64,000 nt of DNA, taken from NCBI GenBank assembly GCA_959347315.1, contig OY365813.1, forward strand, positions 18,608,880 through 18,672,879, read 5' to 3'. Each line of letters opens with the position of its first letter. The stretch's first letter is position 1. The position numbers and the translations under genes are program-made. The stretch is from Bimastos eiseni. Its lineage: Eukaryota > Annelida > Clitellata > Crassiclitellata > Lumbricidae. Of the stretch, positions 24,801 through 55,654 are shown piece after piece. The notes below the pieces were generated by a model. It saw only the letters and a program-made list of their open reading frames with translations. It did not search any database and was not told the DNA's origin.

Positions 24801-27800
24801 CATTCGCAAGGCAACGGAACCAAGAGATCGTACTGTAATGAACAACAGAGCAGCTAATTATTATTATCACTACAATTCTTAATATGTAATTGCTATTACT
24901 ACTATTACCATTTTTATAACTAAAATAATTACTAACATTATGATTAATATTATTATTAAAAATATCATTTTAATTTTTATCTTATTACTACTACTAATAT
25001 TCTTACTACCATTTCAATTTTTATTATGTTATATTTACTCCTGAGTATTAAATAAACTACTATAACTACAAATATTACCATTATTTCAAAATTATTAATA
25101 TTACTTAACTTTTACCACCATTATTAGTATTACTATCATACCGATTATCATTACTGCAATTATAATTACAACTATAATCATCATCATTATAGAATTGACA
25201 TGTAAAACTGTTTTAGACTGTATTATGCTTAAATACTGATCGATCAAACTAAATTTAAGTTATCAATGTAGTGCATTTCTAAAAGCCTTTGAAAAATTAA
25301 TTTTTTAAATATCCTTTGATTGTTTTTTCCTCAAACAATGACAAGTAATCAACTGTTAGTATCTACATATATCATCAGAGAATTCAAACCTTGACGGTAA
25401 CTCCCGGCATTACCAGGAATGAATAGAACTGGTATCCCTCTCAGTTGAAATCGTGAGCCCCTTTTCAACAACAAAACATCACAGAGCATTTGCTACCATA
25501 GGCAAAACAACAATAATAATAATTTTATCGATTCATTTCAAACTGACAAGTATGATTACAAACATACTATGAATGAATGATGACAAGTCTTTGGAGGAGT
25601 TGAACTTAACTGTCAGTAGCCATGCAAGGCGTCCATTGCGTTATGCTTCGAATTTAACCATTTACCTAGCAAAAAAGGACTAGTCAACCTTACGAAGATA
25701 TGGGAATCGAACTCAGTTCCTCAGCTCTGCACCTCATCCATTACTCTAGGGCCTCAAACATCAAATATCATCCAACTTGGGACAAAATCCAAAGCAGTGA
25801 AACAGATGGAATGTATGTGCTGGCTAAGTCTGTAAGATATTCTTAACAACATTAAATTAAATCCAACTATGACGTCGTCTGTCAAACGCTGGATAGAAAT
25901 CCATCAGTCGTATTCTACACGTGTGCATGGGCCCACCGCTGAAGATACTTCTAGCTTTCTGTGCACTGTTTTCCTCACCAATGAAAATTATGTTGTTAAT
26001 GACATTTGACTCTGTTTAGTTTCTTGGTGGATAAATTTCGAGCTACGATAAAAACTTAAATCTCCTTACCACACAGTTTTATAAGAATTTTGGAACAAAG
26101 TAAGACGCAAGAAGATATTTATGACACGAACAACAGATGTCGAAAAAATCTGAAAAAACTTTCTACTCACTTGCTGTTAAGAGCATACTTTCTGAAAACA
26201 GAAATAACCCTCAGTATAGGAGAGAATATATAAATATATATATATATATATATGTATATACCTGATACCCTATTAGGTATATATAGAGGTATCAGTGAGA
26301 AGAAAAATGGCAAAAACAAAATCAAATTTTAGGTCTTAAATATGTACAAAACAATAAAAAAGATTATTGACTATAATGAAGAGAGGCAGTACGATATACT
26401 GCACAATCTCTGCAGAATGATGCAAGGACAATTTTACAATAGAGCAAAAGACGTCTGCACACCAAAGTGTAAAGCAATTGGTTAGTAAACAATACATACT
26501 TACCTACTTACTCAAATGTAAAAACTTTAGATGATGAACATTGGGGGATTACTCACCCCTCTCCGTAAAAGTAGAGGTTGTAGTGGGAAAACCTGGACAC
26601 TATGCTAGGACTCAGGTCAATTTTCTGAAAGTTCAAACACAGCATTTGGTAAATATTATTACGCTGGCATATTCAACTGAAAGAATTTGTCAATTTCAAT
26701 ACTGGAAAAAATCTAATCACACAACAACATAACCTACTGTTACTCTGCATTCAAACTACGCTTTCAGTTTCAGCCGATTCCTTCCAATTCACTTAATTAA
26801 TTAGTTAGCTTTAATTGCTTGTCAGCACTGCCAGACGAGTCATAATGAAATGTAAAAATGCAATTATAAATTTTTTTTAATATTACATATAGAATGGTCA
26901 CGCTTTATAGCAGCTCTGCGAAAGGCCAATCCTCTCTTTGATCAGCAACAGTACTGTTGTAAAGTATTTTGTATCTGACACATGCAAATTTCATTCACAG
27001 TTGCAGCTGCCTGCATTCAGAACTCCTTTCTGCCTCAAATATGCAACTCTCCTAAAGAGATTTTCGCCCTAAAGTGAAAAGCAGTCAGTCTATTTATTGC
27101 CTCTAATGCCTGCCCAGATTCAGCATGCACTTCTGTGCACTGTAAGGATCACGGATGCACTGTATCATATAGGGAAGTACGGTGCTCGTTAATGGTGCTA
27201 AAAACTTGAAACTTGGCACAATAAATCAGACAAATGTACTGCCCAACATGCACAGCAGGCCATTAAGTCTAACACAGTGACTTGCCTTGACAGGAAGGAA
27301 TGGTACAAAAGAAAAGAAAACCCGTGTTGTGTTCTAAGGCTCATTGATGGCTGACACCTATATAAGTGTAACATGATTGGTCTATCAGTACCCTGATTGG
27401 AGGTGAAGCATGCTGTCCATATCAATGCCACGACCTTGGGAACAATGTTTGCACATGTACCTCTGTAACCAAGCAGTTTGCTTCAGTGCTAGCACAGGAT
27501 GAGAATCAAACAGCAAGTTTCGTGATGCGCCCCATGTCTAGGACGCTGGGTGGCGTACATGGCCGGCTCAAAGTCCGTGTGAGGGAAACGAGCTCCATTA
27601 TCCTTTACTTTATACATAAAGAGGCCATCATCATGAAATAGGTGAATCCATTGCTGTTGTTGATGCTGATGAAGATGGTGGTTTTAAGTTTTGACAATAT
27701 GCCACGCCCTTGAAAGTTAAACTACCAGAATATGCGTTGTCATGTCAACAAGTCGGCAAAAACGAGTGAAAATACAGGTTGCCGATTGAAACTGAAAGAA

Positions 27801-27997
27801 CTGCATATCTGCCACTTGTCATCAGCAACAGATACGAAATATGTTAGTTACATGATACAATGTCTCACCAAGTATTCTGGCATTTCGTACATGTAAGTCA
27901 TTTCACAGTTGTTACTTTCGAAATTCGTAAGAACATCGTATACGCCGAGGCAAAGTAATCCTAAGATCAGACTCAAAACGATTGCCTTTACTAACAT
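9785..27997 (-). CDS. PGAP1: GPI inositol-deacylase (post-GPI-attachment to proteins 1), near complete, 25 exons
   Basis: PGAP1 is an ER-membrane serine hydrolase that removes the acyl chain from the inositol of newly attached GPI anchors, which aids ER exit of GPI-proteins. Twenty-five exons on the minus strand join in phase and give about 853 residues from the ATG at 27997; the human protein is about 920. Residues 1-20 form a signal anchor. The hydrolase domain follows, with LRGIPVLFIPGNAGSYRQ, then GHSM|GG with the nucleophile Ser at about residue 171 (split between two exons), TQATPH and AWVSTDHLAHVW. A long luminal region leads to several C-terminal membrane segments from about residue 625. 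Exons of 21 and 33 nt are noteworthy. The extreme C terminus is unresolved because no last exon clearly joins 9785. No paralog confusion is likely, since alignment to PGAP1 (from memory) runs end to end. Confidence 0.95.
10807..10955 (-). CDS. PGAP1: PGAP1 exon 24: membrane segments
   Basis: It encodes TLVPHIENACGLSLSLVILM and TILLPLNSVPFIVW, matching [20 protein letters not shown]. The polar linker before it is much shorter than in the human protein. Donor CACG|GTAAAA. Confidence 0.91.
11429..11564 (-). CDS. PGAP1: PGAP1 exon 23: membrane segments
   Basis: It encodes WHFPSRVGAFFTSVLYILLL, then SGALASFFMCGTLGLIAAYL and VHLIK, matching the [20 protein letters not shown] region. The reading frame is fixed by phase from exon 22. 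Confidence 0.92.
11955..12075 (+). repeat. Dispersed repeat with TTCTTAGCCTCAGCATATGA core
   Basis: Shares GGTATCAAGTGTTAGCGACT and TTTCTTAGCCTCACCATATG, then GGCCAGTCCTCT, with copies at 24,572-24,672 and 46,285-46,400. All three lie in introns on the plus strand, antisense to the host genes. A degenerate inverse copy is near 41,340. Confidence 0.7.
12550..12750 (-). CDS. PGAP1: PGAP1 exon 22: membrane segment
   Basis: Acceptor TATTTTAG, donor ACG|GTAAGT. It encodes HLKSYDVVKMFGLP and SPLFLYAFAFAFMTFYG, matching the KELWDVLLLPEL / LISLILFLFG stretch. Confidence 0.91.
13637..13727 (-). CDS. PGAP1: PGAP1 exon 21
   Basis: It encodes RWAQPYRVVPVSVALRFLI, matching EAKPYKVDPFVIIIKFLL. The TTTTTCAG acceptor and GTAATA donor give the unique phase that links exons 20 and 22. 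Confidence 0.87.
14091..14230. repeat. ~37-bp tandem repeat with splice-donor-like core
   Basis: Four to five units read CATAAAATATTCACCTTCCA plus AGCAAATTCTC. On the PGAP1 coding strand each gives GGAAGGTGAATATTTTATGG. The 15 bases CATAAAATATTCACC are identical to the donor side of PGAP1 exon 17 (17,225-17,240). Confidence 0.75.
14276..14369 (-). CDS. PGAP1: PGAP1 exon 20: first C-terminal membrane segment
   Basis: It encodes LVRFYGVYIMPFLVMQVLMV and LCWQLRRFG, equivalent to VVRFHGGALPAYVVSN. The hydrophobic run is consistent with the first of the C-terminal transmembrane helices. Confidence 0.93.
14605..14752 (-). CDS. PGAP1: PGAP1 exon 19
   Basis: It encodes PGESTRLSLKLQ, then HIYLDPSCTYRVTLRLSFSE and LFGQ, matching the S.C.Y.V....SFSQILGQ motif. 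Acceptor TTCTAAG. Confidence 0.93.
14835..15040. repeat. ~20-bp minisatellite TTGAAATGATTGCTCAGTGG
   Basis: Six good units then degenerate ones, in the PGAP1 intron upstream of exon 19. Confidence 0.85.
15251..15320 (-). CDS. PGAP1: PGAP1 exon 18
   Basis: It encodes VVKLHVPWSHEDTYATL, matching YRLHIPWSYEDS, one of the clearest luminal PGAP1 motifs. Acceptor TTACAG, donor CA|GTAAGT. Confidence 0.94.
16125..16149. repeat. Perfect inverted repeat, 11-bp arms
   Basis: CAGCTGGCCGA, CGA loop, TCGGCCAGCTG. GC-rich; in the long PGAP1 intron 17. Confidence 0.95.
16685..16810. repeat. 18-bp minisatellite ACAGTACCAGTGCTAGCT
   Basis: Seven near-identical units in the PGAP1 intron between exons 17 and 18. 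Confidence 0.9.
17234..17450 (-). CDS. PGAP1: PGAP1 exon 17: luminal beta-rich region
   Basis: Seventy-two codons beginning VKMSVDVYEVADRHLEVTLP and ending in YAVNIESVHCTEKNS. The donor TCTG|GTGAAT is followed by ATTTTATG, a string shared with the tandem repeat near 14.1 kb. Confidence 0.91.
18107..18181 (-). CDS. PGAP1: PGAP1 exon 16
   Basis: Twenty-five codons, VVHVDVSEHSAFTNLVVHVP then KSSKP, corresponding to LRLQDYPSLSHLVVYVP. Acceptor CCGCTAG, donor CCA|GTAAGT. Confidence 0.93.
18457..18520 (-). CDS. PGAP1: PGAP1 exon 15
   Basis: It encodes KQITSFDHEARLIPPSKLKL after a phase-2 Cys codon. The spacing C(K/R)Q to EA.L(I/L)P matches the family. Donor AGG|GTAAGA. Confidence 0.86.
18870..18922 (-). 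CDS. PGAP1: PGAP1 exon 14: luminal Cys segment
   Basis: It encodes DNFPWIGGCSVQPEADR between ATTTTTAG and ATG|GTCAGT, matching the NSWIFACINS segment. It is followed in phase by CKQITSF. Confidence 0.78.
19549..19629 (-). CDS. PGAP1: PGAP1 exon 13: luminal region
   Basis: Twenty-seven codons, VSNGFYQAIETSQED then FALVAVTNT; donor GTCAGT is weak. It fits the low-similarity YFTFPLE/VYC region of the family. Confidence 0.82.
19807..19974 (-). CDS. PGAP1: PGAP1 exon 12: luminal region
   Basis: Fifty-six codons between CCCCCAG and CAG|GTGAGT, including RRAFEYHYESN. This corresponds to the H(H)F(I/E) region after the hydrolase core. Conservation is low, but phase and splice sites are sound. Confidence 0.87.
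20275..20372 (-). mobile_element. tRNA-derived SINE head
   Basis: On the minus strand GGTTGGTTAGCTTGGTGAAC is followed by GAGGTCGAGGGTTCGAATTC, which match A and B boxes of an RNA polymerase III promoter. It does not fold into a complete functional tRNA as far as I can see. Confidence 0.7.
20600..20666 (-). CDS. PGAP1: PGAP1 exon 11
   Basis: It encodes CKQIILATVKAMFDCVDKKT and NQ, matching WCKQL....RA.FD..D. Acceptor TTTCCCAG, donor CAG|GTTAGA. Confidence 0.92.
21334..21386 (-). CDS. PGAP1: PGAP1 exon 10: VSTDH motif
   Basis: It encodes TMSIPKAWVSTDHLAHVW with acceptor CCTGTAG and donor TGTG|GTGAGC. The STDH histidine is a candidate catalytic residue of the hydrolase. Confidence 0.93.
21780..21812 (-). 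CDS. PGAP1: PGAP1 exon 9: 33-nt exon
   Basis: TTTTACAG acceptor and TCG|GTTAGT donor enclose eleven codons, IVDCKHQITSS. The spacing between SLNK and PKAWVSTDH then equals that in human PGAP1 as I recall it, which supports the exon. Confidence 0.82.
21985..22173. repeat. PGAP1: Minisatellite of AAAAGCAANTC units abutting PGAP1 exon 8
   Basis: Units of 12-18 bp such as CCAAAAGCAATCCCAAA repeat imperfectly and begin only a few bases beyond the exon 8 donor. Confidence 0.7.
22179..22424 (-). CDS. PGAP1: PGAP1 exon 8: lipase fold, conserved ATPH
   Basis: It begins GGMLARALYTLPDF, completing GHSMGG, and contains LTQATPHLMPVIAIDPF, then GGGYRDVLVRSGLTSLNK. The donor AAG|GTCTAG is atypical and abuts a tandem repeat. 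Confidence 0.94.
23501..23595 (-). CDS. PGAP1: PGAP1 exon 7: nucleophile elbow, first half
   Basis: The acceptor GTGACAG was chosen because it preserves phase and the FANLCIRHILRLY match. The exon ends PKSVFIVGHSM|GTGAGT, so the catalytic serine motif GHSMGG is completed by the next exon. Confidence 0.93.
24098..24140 (-). CDS. PGAP1: PGAP1 exon 6
   Basis: A 43-nt exon between TTTTCAG and ACAG|GTAGGT encoding ELSGIYGPFLFDQT, the E(E)L.A.YG strand before the nucleophile helix. Confidence 0.88.
24744..24832 (-). CDS. PGAP1: PGAP1 exon 5
   Basis: Acceptor CATTACAG, donor GAA|GTAAGA. It encodes RSLGSVALRMAES, then HFNYFALDLSE, matching RSIGSIALRKAE and the F.F..VNF.EE motif of PGAP1. Confidence 0.94.
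25390..25460 (-). CDS. PGAP1: PGAP1 exon 4: hydrolase core
   Basis: It encodes GSRFQLRGIPVLFIPGNAGS and YRQ, the most conserved block near the PGAP1 N terminus. The donor CAAG|GTTTGA is weak. Confidence 0.94.
26171..26191 (-). CDS. PGAP1: PGAP1 exon 3: 21-nt microexon
   Basis: The exon lies between TTTTCAG and AA|GTGAGT and supplies one base, six codons (KYALNS) and two bases. Phase and position fit exactly between the GEG of exon 2 and the KGSRFQLRGIP of exon 4. The strong donor supports it although it is very short. Confidence 0.8.
26557..26624 (-). CDS. PGAP1: PGAP1 exon 2
   Basis: Acceptor CTTTCAG and donor GG|GTGAGT. It encodes KIDLSPSIVSRFSHYNLYFY and GEG, matching the Y.LYLYGEG region of PGAP1. 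Confidence 0.92.
27869..27997 (-). CDS. PGAP1: PGAP1 exon 1: start codon and signal anchor
   Basis: The ATG is followed by LVKAIVLSLILGLLCLGVYD, one membrane segment, then NNCEMTYMYEMPEY, a PGAP1 N-terminal signature (C.M.YM.E.PEY). The exon is 43 codons, ends in phase 0, and has donor CTTG|GTGAGA. This start was chosen because the signal anchor begins immediately after it. Confidence 0.93.
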
Positions 27998-28240
27998 CTT
28001 CAACAGGCTGTAGTCAGATCGGTGGATTATAATCGATCAAATATTACCTAGCTGTTCAGCGGATCAAAGTCTACCATACAGTATTATTTAAAATCTCCCC
28101 ATTTTGCTCCCGATCTGGCGATCGTACAAGGTTTATTCACCAACTTCAAGGACCAACTTCTTCAAAAGCAAACATATCGTTTATATTATAGATCCTACAT
28201 CCGATGACGTAATAAGCCGAACTTCTGCGTTCAATAGTAA

Positions 28241-28836
28241 GGGGCCGTTCACATATTATATAACGCTCAAGAGGTAGGTGGGTAGGTTCCTATTTTGTTG
28301 GCGTTATACTGTGCAGGGTGGGGGTAGGTTGAAGGTTTTATTATGTAACAAACTTATTCAGTTTATGCTTTTCACCTCTGTTTGCTGCCAATTGGAAATT
28401 CCATGTACCACTGACCTTTTTTGTTTAATCGAAGTTCACAATACGCTGCGAACCAAAACTAGCACCATCAGCTGTCACCTGGCGAATTGATTTATTATTT
28501 ATAAACCCACTTTTAAGAATTTCCTGATTACAATTTTAACAACTTCCTGTGCATGGCTTTAAACGTTCTTACATTCAATTCTGTGTGATTTGGTATGATT
28601 GTGGTTTAAATCAAAATTAATTTGCTTGAAATAATTATTTTGATTGGTATTTTCAAGATGTTTTATTTCATTTTCTATAGCATGTGTAAATAGTTTATGT
28701 TTGCTTTACAATTGTAGTTGTAACATCTGTTATATAATATAGGGGTGGAGTCACAGCTGCTGTTATATAACGTTATTAGGGGAAGGGGTGGGTCAAAAAT
28801 TGAGATTTGTGCGTTATATAATATGTGAACGGCCCC
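28241..28836. mobile_element. 596-bp non-autonomous TIR transposon, TAA target duplication
   Basis: The ends are inverted copies of GGGGCCGTTCACATATTATA followed by TAACGC. TAA flanks both sides (28238-28240, 28837-28839). No transposase is encoded. A 3-bp TAA duplication fits the PIF/Harbinger superfamily; an ISL2EU-type origin is possible. It lies 240 bp upstream of the PGAP1 start codon. Confidence 0.88.
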
Positions 28837-28839
28837 TAA

Positions 28840-29545
28840 GTAGAATTAGGGGAGGGTGGGGCAAGACGCCTATTAGATTATGACGCCCACGAACATTTTA
28901 TCAGTCATCTAATGTACGAAATCCAAATTTTTCAATTGCTTTGTTAATTGCATTTCCTCTTGAAAGACAGTGTACTTTCGAGTTCCTTGTGAGCAAATCA
29001 CTCATTATCAACAGAAGTCTAAGTCTGCGATCGCTGATATAACTTGAGCATATTTATTGTTTTAATTTTTTAAATAAATTTATGGTTTAGCTGTTGTCCA
29101 AAGATATGTAACGTTTTCATGAATAGCCTAACATTTAGAAATTAATGTTACAGTGCGATTGAACCTGTTATTAAAGTAGCCGTGTTAAGAACAGAATATG
29201 GACTGTAATAATTATTGAACGTGTGGTGGGTAAGATGCCTACGGGTGTATTGCCTCACTGGGTGTCTTGACCCATGTGACTCGACGTCTTGCCACAAATG
29301 TGACGACACTTCAGTACCGAGTGGAAAGCTCGAGGGGTGACAGCTAATGGAGTTTGTATCAGCTATAGACTCCGTCATTGCTCGTACTCTGGCATATGCC
29401 AGCCTCAATCCTGAGCAAAGGAGGAGGGCGACGATAATGACCTTTGTAATCACAGTGTCGCTAAACTGAAACTGCTCTACTAATTATGGTTGGTTACTTG
29501 GTTGGCCGTGATTACTGAAGAATCAAAAATGTTCGCAGCGTATTT

Positions 29546-29594
<49 letters not shown>

Positions 29595-31284
29595 GTACAT
29601 ATTTAGCCTACATACCCTGTCGAGCCTATTATATATATGTAACGTACTTACCATAACATGCTGCTACGCGTCTGGTCCCGATAAATGAACTGCAGTCTTC
29701 AATTACTCCATGACTAAAAGGAGTTTGTTGCACCTAGGCCTAGAGGCATCGTCGACATCTTTTGTGAAGTTGAAAATATTTCGATATCCACCGCAAAATA
29801 TTTAGACTTTTGATAAATAGCTGACGAATATTTCTTGGCTTATTTTAGGACCTTATTACTTGTTAAAGTCGATAATTGACTTTTACACGTTGGCCGATCT
29901 ACTATAATAGACCTCACACATTATAGTCATATGAAATTGCACTGTATTTGGCATTGTGTACATTATTGTAGGCCTAGATATACCATGCCGATCGACTCTG
30001 CTGCATGGTCTTATCGATTTCCTACCGCCCTAATCTCTCATCTGGCTAATAGGCCGACAATGTCACACGTGCATCAGTGACTTTAATTCTAGTTACTTAA
30101 TATGTCACTGATGTAACGGTATTATTACATTCGTTGATGTCCAGGAATTACGATTTACGAGTAACTTTAGGCCTAGTATAAAAAGCATTGCCAAAGATTC
30201 TATTATGGTCTGGTATACAGAGGTCCAATTGTCAGTGGAGTTATCGCACTGGATAGCACCAAGTGCCACAGACCCTTTAGTGCGTCACAGTGAAGATGAC
30301 CAAAGACCGTGGCTGTCATGGACCCTAGGCTATGAATACCTGGGAATATTATGAGCAGATTATATTCATCAATGGAATATACTGATGGTACGTAGATATC
30401 CCATCATCTACGTAGACCTGAGGTTTCGGAGACGTTTCTAATACAAACTAAAAAGTATCCATGACAGCATAATTGTATTAAAATTCATTTATTCAGTAAC
30501 TGTAGATTACTCTATCTTACAATCAGCTCGAAAATTCATTTACCGATACAAAACGGCTTCATCCATAAAATCAATTATAACTTCCTATTCTATCATTATC
30601 TGGTTCAAATCTAGGATAATCAAACCTGATGATCGTCGTCAACATATTCTAATCAATTCAAAGCCAAATTTAAGCAAACTGTCTATCCGCAATTCTATGC
30701 ACCCTAGTCCTTGAATAATATTTAAGCTAACCTACTAGAATGACTGCTGCAGGTCTAGAACAAGCTCTAGAGCTATATCTGCTACCACTGGTCAAAAAGC
30801 CCGTTGTCCAGAGAGAAAGGCCTATGGATATAAGCTTTTGTAAATGTTCTAGTTCTAATTATATAAATTCAAGCCACTAGGCTATTTATCTGTCTGTAAA
30901 TAATTTGAAATCAATTATAAGTTGATTGTCAAAGTCATAAAGTAATTCACGAAGTAGAGGCCTATTACAACTGCGCGAGATTTAAATGATTAGCACAGAA
31001 TACACGATAGCATTTCTTAAAATCGCAGGTAACGAATTATTAAACGGTACATAATAGGCCAACCTACGTAACAATAATGTTTCGCATGTATGATACAATG
31101 ATTGGCAAAGCACAACGCACAGTTTGAAGGTTTTACACAATTTTCAATGAAATATAAAGCTGATCAAAACCAAATTAAAACAAACATATTATCGTCCACT
31201 CACTGCATATTAGATGTTGTACACCAAATTGCTATTAACGATCGCTTAATAATTATAGAACATACTAACTTATATAGCCGAAGT

Positions 31285-31342
<58 letters not shown>

Positions 31343-32259
31343 TAATAATAATAATTGACTCTCATCAATGGTCATCCAAAAGAGTCTTCGCACCTTCACA
31401 ACGCAGCGCTTCGATCTAAATCACCATTCAACTCTTCAACGCAGTTGCCTTCCGAGGAACTGTTGCTCAAACGGATCTTGACAAGGGAGCAGCTGTTTCA
31501 CAATAATAATATTCCTCATTATTGACAAGTTCACATTGAAATAATAATAATAATAACAACAATAACATTAATAATAATAATACTATGGCAATGCGGGTTA
31601 GTTAAAAATATATATATATCTTCTGTTTACACTTAGGAATATAAACGCTGTTACTTGGGCTATGCAGACATTTCGACACAGACGTTTATTTTGTGAGATT
31701 GCATTGTCTTGTATACAATAATATACCAATGTCATGCGCTTAATTAATTGTAAACGAATGCAATTTAATCGAACATTTGTATAGCGCCGCTCAAATCAGC
31801 AGCGCTCTCAACGGGCATCTGTGATAGACCAAATAACGGGAATATCGTATCCGGAACTGGGAAGGTGAGAGGGTTAATGATTCAAGGCGTAGGGACTGAG
31901 GAAAGGAAGATAGTTCCAAGCTGAGAGTCCGACATAGGCAAAGCTCTTGGATTGGGCCGTGGCATATCGCATGCGCGGAACAACCTGGGGAAGAATGCAA
32001 GGAAACATTTGCAGGTAAAGAGGGCACAAAAGTGCAGAAAAACCTTAGGTATATGATGGGGCCACCCAAACTAGGTGTCCTAATACATATCAACATTTCC
32101 TCCTATATACACTCATTTGATTGAACTCGATAAGTTCAGACCGTAGTTTCGAAGGCGTAGACGATAGAGTTTAATCCTATACAGAACGACGACAGTAATA
32201 GGCCTACGTAGATATTTATTTGCAAGTGTGTATGTATGTATGCGTTTATATCATGTGCA

Positions 32260-32296
<37 letters not shown>

Positions 32297-32409
32297 AAGC
32301 GTGCGCGGGTGTGTGTGTGTGTGTGTGTGTGTTTTGTGACCTATAGAACACAAACGGGTGTACGGCTAATACGTCTGGAGTGCGGTTAGCTACAATCGCG
32401 TTCATATCC
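28840..32409. other. Region between PGAP1 5' end and cyclase 3' end: no gene recognised
   Basis: It should include the PGAP1 promoter region and the cyclase 3' UTR. I see retroposon fragments, AAT and GT microsatellites and many TAGGCCTA palindromes, but no exon. Confidence 0.6.
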
Positions 32410-54636
<22,227 letters not shown>

Positions 54637-55365
54637 CTGTTGACGGAATCGTACGAACGAAGGTCGGATAGAGACCATTACGATTGGAGACGGAAGAATC
54701 ACGACATTTCTAACAACAGTGGATTATCATTAGTTTCGTCGTCGTCATCATCACTATTATCATCATCATCATCTTCATCACTTTATCAGTATTGTCGTCA
54801 TCATGTTATCGTTATCACCATTGTCTTTGTCTTCATGATCGCCACCACCACCATCACCGTTATCATCATCATCATCACCATCGTCGTTGTCGTCACCATC
54901 GTCATACACGCTTATGTCCATCAACGCATCTTAAAATGCGCGCAACTACAACGAGCCTTGAAGCGATTGCACACATTGCGGGATCTCTCTAATCATCGGG
55001 TGTTGTCACAATCGAATCACCGTCTCGTTCTGTCATTTAATATCGCCCGTATACATTGCCCCCGGATGACTGTGATAGAGTCAACCGGCGAGAAACTCCG
55101 TCGTCTAATTACCTCAGTGATGTTCGGACGACCAATATGATCTCATCGCACGACGCCTCCGATCCGGATTTTGCACGCACAGACACACAGACGTCGTATA
55201 TTCACAGATGTGCGTATTATGAGCGACTTACAGCTATCCGGATGGAGTAATGCAGTGCAACGCGTATAAGTCGCACTTTCACTATGGGCAAATAGAAAGA
55301 AGTACAGAAGCGTACGTATGAAAACCAGTTGTCAGCCGTCATATATATACATATATATATATATA

Positions 55366-55654
55366 TCAGGGGTGTAACAAGTGGAGGGGCAGAGGCACTG
55401 CCCTCCCCCCCTCAGTTTCAAAACTGGGGGAAGCCCCATCCCGTTTTAATGCTCAGTGCCTCCATGTGCCCCCCCTCCCCCAAATCGGTTCTTTTTTATG
55501 TTTTTCCAATGGCATTTTTAGATGTCTTTTGTTAAGATAATCTGTGCCCCCCATTTTTCAAATTTCTGGAGGGAAAATTTAAAAAAGTGGGGAGGGCCAA
55601 CGCAAATATTTTTCAAATTATGCCCCCACTTTTCAAAACCTTGTTACACCTCTG
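55366..55654. mobile_element. 289-bp CAGGGGTGTAAC-ended element
   Basis: Left end CAGGGGTGTAACAAG, right end the inverse of CAGAGGTGTAACAAG. It is set in TATATA repeats, so the 8-bp ATATATAT flank cannot be separated from background. The ends suggest hAT. No coding capacity. Confidence 0.75.

Noticed and set aside
29148..29453. 101-codon minus-strand frame with a signal-peptide-like start
   Set aside because: Its first codons translate the dispersed GGGCGACG...GTGTCGTTAAAC repeat; no conserved domain or splice context.
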